A DNA stretch of 64,000 bases from Paralichthys olivaceus (Eukaryota > Chordata > Actinopteri > Pleuronectiformes > Paralichthyidae). Shown piece by piece: positions 25,374-37,376 of the stretch. The stretch covers positions 6,513,501 to 6,577,500 of the forward strand of contig NC_091103.1 of assembly GCF_024713975.1 (NCBI RefSeq), given 5' to 3'. The translations under genes were made by a program, and so were the position numbers. The notes under the pieces are model-generated. The model had not been told where the DNA came from. It ran no database searches and saw only the letters and a program-made list of their open reading frames with translations. Position 1 is the first letter of the stretch; each line of letters starts with the position of its first letter.

Positions 25374-27348
25374 ATGCAGAGCTTGGTAACTTTGTGTGCT
25401 CTCCTCCTCTTCCTCTTCTCTGTCCGCGCTGATGTTGTGCAACACTTTGAGGTTGGTGACCTCAGTTTATTTATTAACAACATCTCTATCTGTATGTGTG
25501 TGTTGTGTTGGTGATTCAATCAGGAGCTTGTCTCATTTTGTCACTCTGACCCAGGATGAACCAGAATGTATGAAGTACTTCTATCAAGAGAAGGTGCCAG
25601 AGTGGGGGGCTTCTACTCCTGGGGCGGCTCGTCTCTGTCATCGCCTTGTCAACAGGTAAATAAACTTAATTCACATTATAGGTTTGCTTCATACTTACAT
25701 CTTTAAACTATATGTTTGGAGTTAAGGATAAAAAGCTATCCCCAGATAATACATACAATTATTTATCTGGGTCATTTTAACTTTATTTTTCAATCTCAAT
25801 CAAGAATACTGTACGTCTACAAAAAAACAAATTCATACAGCACAGACATTTTCTTTTGGAATAAAATGTTGCTACAAATCAAAACAAAGTGGCACAAAAT
25901 AACACGGACAAATTTAGTGAAGATGTGAAGAATGTAGACATTTAAAAATACATTTTGATTATAAGCTATTTAAGGGGAGGATTAGTTTTAGATGCAGTCT
26001 GATATACAACTGCAATATCTGCATTATCAAGAATTGGTAAAACAAGTTGTGAAGCAAGTTTCTTTCTTACAGTGAAGTATCTAGATCGATAAAGAAAAAC
26101 TGATACTATAGTAACTTTTCTTCAACTCTTTGCAAATAAGTGCCATCAAGACAGGAAATAACGCATGAGTGGTTTTTGTTCTAATGTTTTGGTGAGTCAG
26201 TCTTGTCAGTTAATATTTTTAGAATAAATGTTTCTTTGGCTTTCATTTTCTATAGCACTGCATCTGATGTCTTCATCACTCGACTTTATCTCCATCAGGT
26301 ACCACTTTGCCACACTCTATGACACCAACCATCGCATTGCTGTCTACTCTGCCTATCAGTTCCAGCCCAGCAATGGAGGAGGCAGGGAGAAGAGGTGGTT
26401 TGTAGAGCCTCAGGTTGGTGTGTTCAAAATTCATCATCACCATAATTTGTCATACATATCCAGTATGGAGAGCATTAATGCATAAATAAAGAATCTATAT
26501 ATTTTTAGTACAAGGATATTAAAGTGGGAACTGAGTTAGTTTTTGCCTTTTAGTTGGTTAACTCGTCCTGGCAAGCCGAGATGAGGGATGGCTACTGGCT
26601 GGGGAAGGACCACCCTGGGGTCTACCTGGGAGAGAGACAGGCTCTGAATGATGACTACAAACACTCTGGCTTCGACCGCGGCCACCTTAACCCCAACGGA
26701 CACCATGCGGGTAGGACGAGTTTGTTTGTTACACCAAAAATGTCAAGTTCAACAGTGGCTGTGTAAATTACTGTATATTGTTCACAGTAAAATTATAAAT
26801 AATTATTATGTAAGGTTGTTTTTTTCAAATTATTTTCCCAATCAGCATTCATTTAATATTTATCCTTGAGGAATGACACACATCTTTCGGTCTTTTCCCT
26901 TATGCATCACTTCTTCTTGCATTATCAACTGGAACTCTCATCCCTCTCTTTTACAGTCCCTGGCCGCAACGCCACTTTCACCCTGACCAATGTGGTTCCT
27001 CAGAACCCTAAGCTGAACCAGAACGCCTGGAGGATCCACGAGTCCGAGCTCAACGACCTTTTCCGCAGCAAGTGCTCTACGGCCTACGTGCTGGTTGGTG
27101 CTGTTCCCTCAGCAGACAACTGGATTGTGAAAAACAACATCAAGCGTGTGAACATCCCAGACTACCTGTGGAACGCTTACTGCTGTGTTGACAACAATGG
27201 GAGGCCCCTTCAGGGCGGTGCTGCCACAGCGAGGAACACAGAGGACAACTGGGTGGAGAATCTCTCTCTGGATGAGCTGGGAGAATTCCTCCAGCAGTTC
27301 TCCAATCAACCAGTAGGGGAGCTGTTTTACAATAATTGCAGGGCATGA
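25374..27348 (+). CDS. Endonuclease domain-containing 1-like secreted DNA/RNA non-specific nuclease
   Basis: Five exons: 25374-25451, 25555-25655, 26299-26413, 26554-26710, 26957-27348; 280 residues. Residues 1-19 form a signal peptide (MQSLVTLCALLLFLFSVRA), so the protein probably enters the secretory path. The body is a DNA/RNA non-specific endonuclease (NUC) fold with the hallmark DRGH at residues 139-142 followed by LNPNGHH; the His is the expected general base. Other family motifs visible are WFVEPQ, RQALNDDY, FTLTNVVPQ and NAYCC. The family cleaves DNA and RNA in a metal-dependent way. I chose the ACC-ATG at 25374 because it leads directly into the signal peptide; in-frame ATGs at 25299 and 25350 would put polar residues before it. 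Fish carry many ENDOD1-like paralogues, so no symbol is given. A family A repeat lies about 90 bp after the stop. Confidence 0.93.
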
Positions 27349-27439
27349 AAGAAGGGATGATGAGGACAGAACCTTAAATCTTTACATTAGATTTTAATAA
27401 CTGCCTGATGCTGTTTCGGTATTGATATTATTGTGATAA

Positions 27440-27566
27440 ATAATTCATGGATCTCGATGAAAAAAATCTGTGATCCTTATGAGTGTTTTCACTTCTGTAA
27501 CCTATTGAAATTAAATGTGGTTTCATATGGGGACTGTTGGAGGAGGTATGCGTATTCTAGTTCAGG
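27440..27566 (+). repeat. Dispersed repeat family A, partial, after the ENDOD1-like stop
   Basis: Contains AATAATTCATGGATCTCGAT, AAATGTGGTTTCATATGGGG and ACTGTTGGAGGAGGTATGCG. It starts 92 bp past the stop codon and so probably lies inside the 3' UTR. Confidence 0.6.
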
Positions 27567-27954
27567 ATGATGTTTGCATAGATATACCTGTGTGGTGTCA
27601 TACTGGACACTTATCAGACACAAGCATGCAAATACACCCCTGTATGATGACTTCTACATTTTCATCACCAGATAGTACAGGCAGACGAGGAGGGGGAAAT
27701 GCAGATAAGTGCAAAACGACAAATGTTTATTTGGTGTATGTTATCATTTAACAGCAACACTAATGCATCCACTATCAATAAATGAAAAGGAGTTGCAGAG
27801 GGATGATGTGACTGCTTATTGTTGTGCTTTTATTAATAGTAAAGGCAAATATCAATATAAGCAAGTGGAAAAACATTTTCAGTGTCTTATTTTTTAAAAG
27901 ACCTTGAAAAGTTTTTTTCTAAATAATAATAATAATTTTAAAAACTAAAGCTTC

Positions 27955-28236
27955 GAAGTGCTTTCACAAGAAAGCAATTAAAAAACAGTTTAGATGCCAA
28001 TTAATCATTTATCGAAAGAATTGAAATAAACGAAAGAAAAAAAGAAAAAAGAGAGCAAGAAAGAAATAAAAACACAATATAAAATAATAAACTAAATATG
28101 AACAAACAATAAAAAAAACTATTAGAATAGAGGCTACATGAAATCTACGTTATTTGGTCACTTGGTCAAACCTGTAAACCTCTAAAATATGAACTGCAGG
28201 GACATAAAGTAAAACACCATTTATACAATAACACAG
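27955..28236 (+). repeat. Left arm of a long inverted repeat
   Basis: Pairs with 30307-30586 in reverse complement. The inner 88 bp (from TTATTTGGTCACTTGGTC to ACAATAACACAG) differ by about four substitutions and one 4-5 base indel. The outer part is A-rich but also collinear (GTGCTTTCACAAGAAAGCAA; AGAGAGCAAGAAAG; AATAATAAACTAAATATGA). Confidence 0.85.
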
Positions 28237-30306
28237 TTTGATGAGAGCAGACACAAAATTTCCACTTGACTGTAGTTTCTCATCACATACATTTTTATTG
28301 TTTCCATTCACATGCAATGCAAATTTACACCAAGTTTCAATAAGAAAAAGAAAAATGCTGATTAACACGCAAATCCAGTGAATATTAAGACCAAATGTTT
28401 CAGACGAGTGCAACTAAATGATTGCAAGAGGATGCTGTTATTAAAAAACTGCCAGTCAGACCCCAAATGGTGACGATCCAGAAAACACAATTGATCAATG
28501 ACATATATTTCTTATTTCATGGCAGAAATGTGCATTCATTTTTTAAATTTGCTTTAAAATGTCTGCATCATTTAAATAGGCAGTAGTTAGCCACAGTCTT
28601 CTAATGACTCCACATACATCAGATCTGATAGGGATAAGCTCCAACTCTGCATATCCAAATCTATTGCCTATTAGCTAAAGTCTCACTTGGAGAAAATGGG
28701 GAATATGCTCACAAAGTTGGGTTTTGGTGGTTACCGTGAGCCAGAAATTAAAATTATTCTGGATTCATTTGTGGAATAAAAATGATTTTGCCGTTTAGAA
28801 TTATTCAATATTTTAAGGTCAAGGGCTAAATAGATTGGTTTCAAAGTGCTGTTTATAGCTTTGCTTGGCTCAATGGGGACAGTCTACAATGCCAAGTTCC
28901 CAGAATTTGAGAAAAACAACAATACATCTGCCCAACGCATGTGGTATGATGCCAAGTTGCGCTGACTGCCTCTTGTCCGAATGAAATTTGATTGCCAAAT
29001 ACTGTATCCCTCATTTGTTTGTCGCTGGCAGAGATAAGTACTTCTTTAAAGAAGAGAGCAAAGTGGATTATCTTCCCCACAGCCACAGGATAGTGGACAT
29101 CAACCCTCATTTGCCTTCTAGGATAATCTCTGCTCAACAAATACACTGCCTACATTCAAATGCATTTTAGTTCATGACAACCTTTCCCTGTGTTATGGTT
29201 GATGGAAGATATTTAAAACTTACCAGCAATTTTGCACTGACAATGTCAAATGTGTTATGCAGAAGCAGGTTGCATACAGTTTTCCATATGTAGGGTTTTG
29301 AGATATAAGTGTCTTTACAGTCACCATCTTTGAGGCGGTGTTATATTTTGCTATGTTTTATTTTTTAAATCTTTGGGGAAAACTATAAAAGTGATTGTCA
29401 ATAGACCTGGCTTAGCCACAAAGAACCTACTCCTCTACATCCCTGAGAGTGTTGTTATGTGAAAGCTTTCTATTTGTGATGTAGAAACACTTAAGTTGTT
29501 ATTCAGAAGCAAACAGGAGTAGTTGGTAAAAAATGACCTAAAGGTTCACGACATAGTAAGGACAGACTAAAAGCTTAATTAGAGAAACATGTCTCTCTTC
29601 ATCTTAAAATATATTTACTGCTCCTTACAGGTCCTTATGGAACACAATATATTTTTATCAAATGGACTCCATGAATACATAGTGCTTATGAATGTAATTA
29701 TAGTTCAGACTCTTAAGGCTCCACTAGCCCCTGATGCACTTCATGTCAGTTGGGTCTGCATACGTCGATGTGAAGCCAAATATTGTTGACAGTGTGATGG
29801 ACATTTGTTTAGTTTTAGTATTGGCTCTCTTGTGAAGGGACTCATGTGGCTTTATGAGCTACATTGATAGTGGGGTAATATCTGTGTGGTTTTTGTTTTG
29901 TTATCACTAAAAAAGGTGAAATGGGGCCCAAATGCATTTTTCTAAGCCCCATCATGTTAATCTGACCATCAGTTTACACAACTGGGAATATATAAAAACA
30001 ATGCAGAGAAACCAAGCAGCAAAGCACTTCATGACCAGCTTCTGCTCATGTATGGAGCAGACAAAGCTATCTGAACCAAGACCTCTGACCCTCCAGCTGT
30101 ATGTCAGGGGTTAGATGAGCCCACCTCTTCAGCATGTCGGTGAGGACGGACACCACTGTATGCAGGAGGAGCAGCCATTAACCTGTATGTTTGAAGAGCT
30201 GGCACATGGCCTGATTATTGTGTCCCCCCCTTAAAGCAAAGCAGTAGAAGGAGGGAGGTAATGGAGGAGGTCTTTCTTGGCCTGGCAATTCTCACTAATT
30301 GCCATC
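28237..30306. other. Spacer of the long inverted repeat
   Basis: About 2.07 kb between the two arms. The reading frames are all under 100 residues and none resembles a transposase, reverse transcriptase or other protein I know. The sequence is AT-rich and not obviously repetitive. Confidence 0.6.
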
Positions 30307-30586
30307 CTGTGTTATTGTATGTATGGTGTTTTACTTTATGTCCCTGCAGAGTAGTTCATATTTTAGAGATGTACAGGTTTGACCAAGTGACCAAATAACA
30401 CAGATTTCTTGTAAGCACTTTTATTATTTTAATAGTTTTTTTTATTCTTTGCTCATATTTAGTTTATTATTTTATAATGTATTTTACTTTCTTGCTCTCT
30501 TTTTTCTTTCAAATAATTATATTCTTCTGATAGATGATTAATTAATTTAATCAATGAATTCAATTGCTTTCTTGTGAAAGCACTTT
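30307..30586 (-). repeat. Right arm of a long inverted repeat
   Basis: Reverse complement of 27955-28236. Similarity stops at the same points on both sides, so this is a true bounded pair. No convincing target-site duplication was found at the outer edges. Confidence 0.85.
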
Positions 30587-30739
30587 TGTTAACAGACTCT
30601 GTTCAGGGGGAACAGAAACTAAACTGATGTCCATCTTCATGTGCAGTGTCAGTGTTCTTCCACTAACTTTTCAGGAGGCCGGATTTGTTAATAACATGAT
30701 GGTTACACAACTGTTTCTGGTCTCTCTCCCCCCCTCCCC

Positions 30740-30912
30740 TTCTCTCTCCATCCACATTGAGTCTGGTTCTGCTAGAGGTTTCTTCCAGTCCATGGGGGAG
30801 TTTTTTCTCTTGTAGCCAAAGTGCTGATCATTGTGGGAGCTAATGGGTTTCTTCATACATTTTAAGGTCTCGACCTTAATGTTATGATTTGGTGCTTAAA
30901 ATCGAATTGAAT
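30740..30912 (-). repeat. Dispersed repeat family B, reversed copy
   Basis: Contains TCTGCTAGAGGTTTCTTCC, GGGGGAGTTTTTTCTCTTG, CAAAGTGCTGATCATTGTGG, GATTTGGTGCTTAAAATCG and AATTGAATA. These belong to the same family as 24343-24580 and 12600-12700. Confidence 0.6.
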
Positions 30913-31399
30913 ACCTTTTATTTCCATTCATTTGTTTTTGCCATGTGTTTTGTGAAGCATTTTGTAACCTTGTTTAGATAAGTGCCATACAAAAAAAGAT
31001 ATTGTTAAAAGTTATTATTAAATCTCCCTGTAGAAATGTTGCAACTTTTTTTATGCCTCTTATTAATCACACAACAAGAAAGACAGTCAGAATTACCCAT
31101 CCATTGAAAATCTTTTTTTATATTAGACCTGGTCTGACTGAAGAACATTCAGTATAGAATTCAGATGAAGTTTACTAATTCACACAGAAGCAAGACATTT
31201 AAGAGCTGTAAATATATGATCAGCTCTATTAAGTTTTAAAATATATTTTTTAGCAGTCTTAAAATATTAGATGAGACATGGTGAAATGCATCAACTATAC
31301 ATACAAGACTCAGTCATTGAATATCCCACAAATACCCAAAATCAGATAGAAGCAGTTAGAACCCATATCTCTACACTTCAATCAGCATCATACTGCAGT

Positions 31400-33943
31400 T
31401 CAGTCATATTGAGTCATGGGGTGGTCACTCCAAGCGGGCAGGTTGGAACATTTGTCTTCTGTGGCTTGTTCGATGGGCCAACCCCAAGCCTTGAAGAATC
31501 CAGTCAGGTTCATCCCCACAGTCTGGGAGAAAGTCTCGGCGTACAGGTTCATCTTTCCTTCGTTGTTTCCGGGGAAGTCGCTCATTGTGAGGTAGGCAGC
31601 AAACACCTTCTTAAAGGCATCCCAGCCAAACTTATCCTGGAGCTACATGCAAGGAGAAAAGTGTAGAGGGAAATGTAAGAAAATTGCTGATTTGGCTTCG
31701 AGTCTTTCAGTGCTATTTATATTTTTGTGTGCCTGTGTGTGTGTGGTTTTGTTTCAATGGAATATATTAGGTGTAATACAGACAAATTCTCTCTTACCTG
31801 CATATATGTCTCCAGGGCCACCCACATGTCCCAATGGCTGAGTTTCCTGCCCCCCTTAGCATACTCCCTTGCTCGACAGTTTCGGTTTTCCAAAGTCATA
31901 TTTGGGTGAGCCTGCATTGAAGAAGATGATTGAGAAACAATATCATCTCCATGAACAGCTTAATACTTCTCTAAATGAAAGATATAAAAGAGCTGCTTTT
32001 TGTTATCTCTATGAATATAAAATATATCATAAACACACAAAAACAAAGCAAATCTACTCCACCTTTGCTCTGTTAATCCCCAGCACCTCTTCATGCACAT
32101 ACACTGACCAGAGGTTGCATGTACACTCTGTGGTGTGTGATGGGAACTCCCAGCAACCTCTCTGCTGGTTGTGTCCCAGTTCATGGATGTGCCCCCATAT
32201 TCCGTTTTTCCTGATCTGGTCAACACTGACCATTTCAGCTGCAGCAGTGCTGTGTATCATTACAGGGTAACCTGCATGCATCCAACCTGAGCAGAGGAAA
32301 ATCAAAGGTTCAGTGTGTAGAATTTAGTGACATCTAGTGGTGAAGTTGCATGTTGCAGCTGAATACCCCTCACTTCACCCTCCCCTTCCAAACATGAAAG
32401 AGAACCTGTGGTAGCCTGTAGTTGTCATAAAACCTCAAAAGGTTTTTAGTTTAACTGTAAAAAACATGGCGGCCTCTGAAGAGAGGACCTGCTCCTGATG
32501 TAAATGTAAAGTATTTAAATATAAAGGGCTCATTCAAAGGAAAAGAAAACACTAATTGGTACAATTTAGATGAAACACGTGAAAACATCACAAGGATTAT
32601 TTTATATTCACTTCCTGCCAATAGACCTACCTTCTACTTACTTCTACCTAAATCTAACCTGCTGCACCTTTAATGCTGATTGGGTTTCATAGGTATGGTA
32701 GAGAAACACTGTACAACATGTAGTCACATCACAGCACAAAATGCACACCTCATTGTAGTTCTGTTACGAAACTCAAATTAACACTCACTCTAACCCGGAC
32801 CCTATTTGAGTTGTTAACATTTTTGAACAAATAGTTTCTGCTCTATGATGCTTTTGATCCATTATGAGTTGTTATTGGCTCAATTTCCTTGGGAGTCATT
32901 TACAAATTCAAATACACTTACCATGGGAAATCTGCACATCGGCTACAAAGCGTTCTTTGCGTGGAAATTTGTGTGGTTTTGCAGCCAGGTCAGCAATGGC
33001 CCTCATCATTTCATTCCAGAGTGCTGCCAACTCGTCGGGGCGATCCAGGTCCCGGACCACTTTTGACGGCACAGTGAGGATGATGTTTTCAAACTCCAAC
33101 TCTGCCCAGGGTGAGGGAGCAGTGCGCAGCAAGGACCATTCTGCTGCTGTTGTCACACCTGAAGAAAACAAAGGGTAGGCATGTCAAATTTCCCATGCTA
33201 GGAAGAGTATAAAAATTGAATTATCAAACATATATATAAACTTGTATCATGACTCTGTCTATGGGTTCTTTAAGAGTCTGAAAATACCTAAATAACATTA
33301 TATTTTATAATAATAACATTATCTTACTCGCCCTGAATCTCAAAACAACTATATTTATCCCGTACTGTAGGGGACTAAACATCTTCCATTAACCCCATGA
33401 ACACACATAGATGCACACATTGGTAAACACATTGCACCTTTCAACCTCTAAAGCACTCACCAAATTTGTAATATGGCGCAGGTACAGCCATCTGCACAAT
33501 GATCTGACCCTCCACTTGTGCTTTGGCAGGGGCCACCAGGTAGATGAGTCCACCCCAGAGGTTGCACACCTGCATCATCTCTGCAGTTATGGAAAATTGT
33601 TCATGGACGCATGGTGCTCTCTTCAACTCTGCATGATTCAGTCTGTCTGTCTGACAGCCTATCTGGATCTGAGGAAGACAAGGAATATGGTTTACTGCTT
33701 TGAAGACGTGGACTATGGAGCAGTAACTATATTCTTCTGTGCATGAAATTGCTAACAGTCATTAACAGGCCTACTGAGTAGAAGCAAAAAGGTGCTTCAC
33801 TTCAACAAACTAATTAATCCTTGATGTCTTAATGGCTTTGTGGGCTGTACCTTCCATCCACTGTTGACCATCTCTGCTGGTATGGCAATGTAGGTCTTCA
33901 TGCCAGGAGAGAGGTAGAGACCTGTACTGATCCACTCCCAGTC

Positions 33944-33982
<39 letters not shown>

Positions 33983-35017
33983 GATACAAAAAAAAAACAT
34001 AAACACAAAATTTGCTTTTAAAAACAAAATAAAGGAAGAAGTAGTTAGATAACATATCAGTCATTTTATTTATCTCTATTAGTTTTTATTTGTGCTGCTG
34101 CTGGTCAGTGCCTGGTCTTAAATGTCTTAATCTCAGGTTAAGAAGGTGTCACATTAACTAACTTCAAGGTATGTGCAATAGTGCATATACTGTATACAAG
34201 TTGATCTCATAACATCTTCATATATTTGGTCTCACCTGATGTATTAACACTGATCTGGATCCTGTGGTTATAGATAACTGGCATCATAGGGTTATCCTTA
34301 ATGAGGAATGGCAGGAGAGCATCTGGATTCGGGCAAACCTTATATATCTCTGTGCCCACACTGAGGAGCAGGTGGTCTTTGGAACTCCTTACAGGACAGC
34401 TGTCACACACCTTGAAAGAAGACGAATCACACATCATGCTGATCTCTAGCTGAGGATTAATTGTCATATACATCATATCAGATCTATAGTATATTGCTCT
34501 GATGAAAGAGCTTTGTGCTGCTCTGTTGGAACATGTATAGAGTCAATTTTGTCTACTCACCTGTGGCATGCCGGACCTCACTACAATATCAGTGAGGGCA
34601 GACAGAACCTGTGCATAGAAGGAGCAGTCATGAGCCTTCATGGTCAGGTAGGTGGAACAGTCTGAGCCCAGCTTTTTCAGAAGTTCCTCTTCATGCTTCG
34701 TAAGTTGTTCGCCTTTGTTTACATGTCCAGCAAAGCGGTGCAGAAGGTGGCGGAAGTTGTAGGTGTCTTTGATAGCCTGGCTGGGTACAGGGGCCTTGTA
34801 TACAGTCCCTCCGACTGTTGCTCCCAGCAGGCTCAAACCCATTTTGGTCAGGATCTTGTTCCCTGAAATACATTGGAACAAACATGACTTGACATCTTCT
34901 GACTTGATATGGATATTCGAAGCACAAATATCAAGTAGAAGCCTATTAACAAGTTCATTGCGGAGGTGTTTTTCCGTTGGGTAGCCCTAACCAACACAAT
35001 GAAAACCCCCTACATTG

Positions 35018-35070
<53 letters not shown>

Positions 35071-36933
35071 TTTGCTATTGTGTCTCTCGCTATGAGGAAT
35101 TCATTGTGTGGGGATATTTTAAATTGTGCCTTACATGAGTTAATACCTGATACACTAACATGTGAATTTAGACAGCAGAAGGATGTTAGGATGCATTATG
35201 TTATGTTATCATGAACTTTGCAGATGGTGCATTATCATACCAACGAACTCTGTTAATGGGTTTTGTCCACAGTGTGTCTGTGCCCAGTACCAGGCATGTC
35301 CACCAATCAGAAGGCCTCCTCCCTCTGCCACAAAGTCCTGGATTTCCTCAATGTGATCACCGCGGTATGCTGTGCACACAAATACACTCAGGTCTTTCCT
35401 GAAGTCTGTCTTCTCACACTTTAGCCCTGACTTGTTGAGGATTCCAAGGGCGTGATCAGGCAATACACCAATGACTCCATTCCGGCCTTCATCCAACCAG
35501 TGAAGCGCATTACTCCAAAACTGAGTCATTGGCTGTAATGAGAAAAAAGTTTTCAAAACAGAAATGTAGTTAATCAACAATGATAAGCATTCTAAACAAT
35601 AAACTGCTGGTGACCAGAAACATTTAACAAGATATAAATGGAAAATAATTATATCTACTGTCTCAAATAGATCATACTATGTACACATGGTAATTTTATA
35701 CCTGCACTTAAATGCTCATTTCAACTTAAAAAGGCAGAAATACTTAGTCGAATCATTAATGTAGACTTTACCTCTCGTGCAAGAATTCCTTCATGAGAAA
35801 TCACAATGACCCGTCCCTGTCCATAGTAGGCTCCTGCCAGGAACGGCTGTCCATGCTCTGTGGTCCCAATGGGAAAGGCCAGAGGGCCATGGACCAGAAC
35901 CTCAGAAAGTACTCCTCCCTGTGGGAGGTCGAACTCTGGAACCCCCTTGAGTAAGAACTCCAAGTCATCCTCAAAATCCTTTCCGTTTCTGTATTTGAAA
36001 GGGGGGATGTAAAAAAGATATATGTGACAGTTACAGTGAGTTCCAGAATTTTAGGAAGGGACCAGTCACTGTTTTAAATCTTTTTATTTTTCTTAACCAA
36101 AACCTTTAAAGGATGAAAAATAATAATATGAATTTGCTATAAATGTGTTTTAACATAATAATGATTATAATTAATTATTATTGTAAATAACATCATAAAT
36201 TTGCTGAAAGTTTACAAATTAGAGTAGTCACTTTACAAAGTAAAATCTTTCTAAATGTGCAATAATTGGGAAGTGTATACACTCACACTACAGCCATCCA
36301 GGAGGATGGGATTTTGGGATAGACAGGCAGGTACTCTGCATCACCACGATGATCAGAGAAGTAGATCCCTGCCACACCAGAAACCTTGTTCCCTTCAAAC
36401 AGAAGCAGCGTGTTTTCTTTAGGGTGACTTGCAGCCCAGCTCCACGCCTGACCTGCTATTAACACTCCTCCTCCAGCTTTCATAAATGCCACTAGATGCT
36501 TCTGGTCTGCACCCACACTGTAGGCATCTGTCACATACACACCCACCCCCAGATTGTCACTAAAGGCCCCCACCACTTTGGTTTGGAAGCTAGATTTGCT
36601 GAGCTCATCAGCGACTGAAGAGACATTTTTGTGGACCCCTACAGACAGGTTGTCGGATCCATCTCCTCTCAGCCAGGTCAGAGCGTTCTCTACAAGAGCT
36701 GGGAAGGTCGACAGGTAATTCTCATGACCCAGAACTACAATCCTTCCCCTGCCGTACAGAGACGCAGCCATCAGGGTCTGGCCTTGGCTGTTCATTGCCA
36801 AAGGAAAGGCATGGTCTCCAATCAGGACCAGATCGCTGGGAACACAGTGGTCACGGAGGTCCAGCTCTTTCAAGCCTCTCATCAGTGACATGTAGGCAAC
36901 CTCATGGTGGTTTTGCATGGGTTGGTTGGACAT
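31400..36933 (-). CDS. tcaf: TRPM8 channel-associated factor homologue (TCAF / FAM115, peptidase M60-like)
   Basis: Eleven coding exons in gene order: 36933-36287, 35988-35772, 35532-35241, 34862-34561, 34410-34236, 33942-33851, 33668-33461, 33158-32922, 32286-32063, 31911-31798, 31642-31400; 916 residues, close to the known family length. The N-terminal half has two related glutamine-amidotransferase-like units, each with a GGGxLIxGxAWxWA core (exons 1 and 3). The C-terminal half is a peptidase M60-like domain with HELGHNQQ at residues 758-765 and a downstream Glu in [10 protein letters not shown] (777). Mammalian TCAFs bind TRPM8 and control its surface delivery. The start ATG follows the acceptor at 36952/36953 by 19 bases; a non-coding exon ends at 37232. 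The acceptor of the exon at 33942 is preceded by a TG repeat. A MITE lies in the intron between 32286 and 32922. Confidence 0.93.
32304..32672 (+). mobile_element. Non-autonomous DNA element (MITE-like) in a tcaf intron
   Basis: Begins AAAGGTTCAGTGTGTAGAAT and ends with the degraded inverse TAACCTGCTGCACCTTTAA. Internal blocks AGTGACATCTAGTGGTGAAG, AACATGGCGGCCTCTGAAG, GAGGACCTGCTCC and TATAAAGGGCTCATTC are those of a very common teleost MITE as I recall it. It lies between the tcaf exons at 32286 and 32922. The terminal inverted repeats are no longer perfect, so this is an old copy. Confidence 0.65.
33947..33979 (-). repeat. (CA)n, read as (TG)n at a tcaf 3' splice site
   Basis: On the gene strand this is a TG tract ending in TGTGTTAG directly before the exon that starts at 33942. 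It replaces the usual polypyrimidine tract. Confidence 0.85.
35020..35068. repeat. (TG)n microsatellite in a tcaf intron
   Basis: A pure TG tract (CA on the gene strand) between the tcaf exons at 35241 and 34862. It is not adjacent to a splice site. Confidence 0.85.
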
Positions 36934-37231
36934 GGTGAGAATGTTTGATGCCCTGAAAATGTACAAAGAGAGTGGAGAGCAGGAAAAGAGTTGACTCAGA
37001 CACAATACTGACTTCGATAACATATTTATTTAGTTAGTCTGTACTGTGGGGGATAATAGATTATTTCTTTAAAAAAATCGGATCCATTACAACGTCACTT
37101 TGATTCTACAACTGGAGACAAAAAAATATTAGGTACTCGACTTGGGTTGACAGAGACCAAAGAGTTTGCAATAATTACTGAAAAGAAAGAAGGAAAGAAA
37201 GAAAGAAAGAAAATAATATAGTTTTTTTTAC

Positions 37232-37376
37232 CTGTTAAAGAGTTTCTTCTTGTATTATCAGACTGCTGCAGACACCAGACGGTTTTCCAGACAGCCACTC
37301 TCATGCAATGTATATCTGACCGGACAGATGAGACAATATAAACGAGAGAAGGCAGTATGGGAGTGGGTATTTAAGG
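37232..37376 (-). promoter_or_regulatory. tcaf: tcaf promoter and non-coding first exon
   Basis: On the minus strand a TATA-like CTTAAATACC sits at 37376-37367. About 30-135 bases further downstream, ACTCTTTAACAG/GTAAAA gives a donor at 37232/37231. A short 5' UTR exon spliced to the acceptor at 36953 explains why the coding start lies 20 bases into an exon. The exact start of transcription is inferred. Confidence 0.45.

Noticed and set aside
28237..30306. Autonomous transposon body within the inverted repeat
   Set aside because: No transposase or catalytic motif could be found in any of the short frames, so only a non-autonomous element or an inverted duplication is claimed.
31400..36933. 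Secreted M60 mucinase of bacterial origin
   Set aside because: The M60-like half is joined by eukaryotic introns to two TCAF-specific N-terminal units, and the total length is that of vertebrate TCAF.
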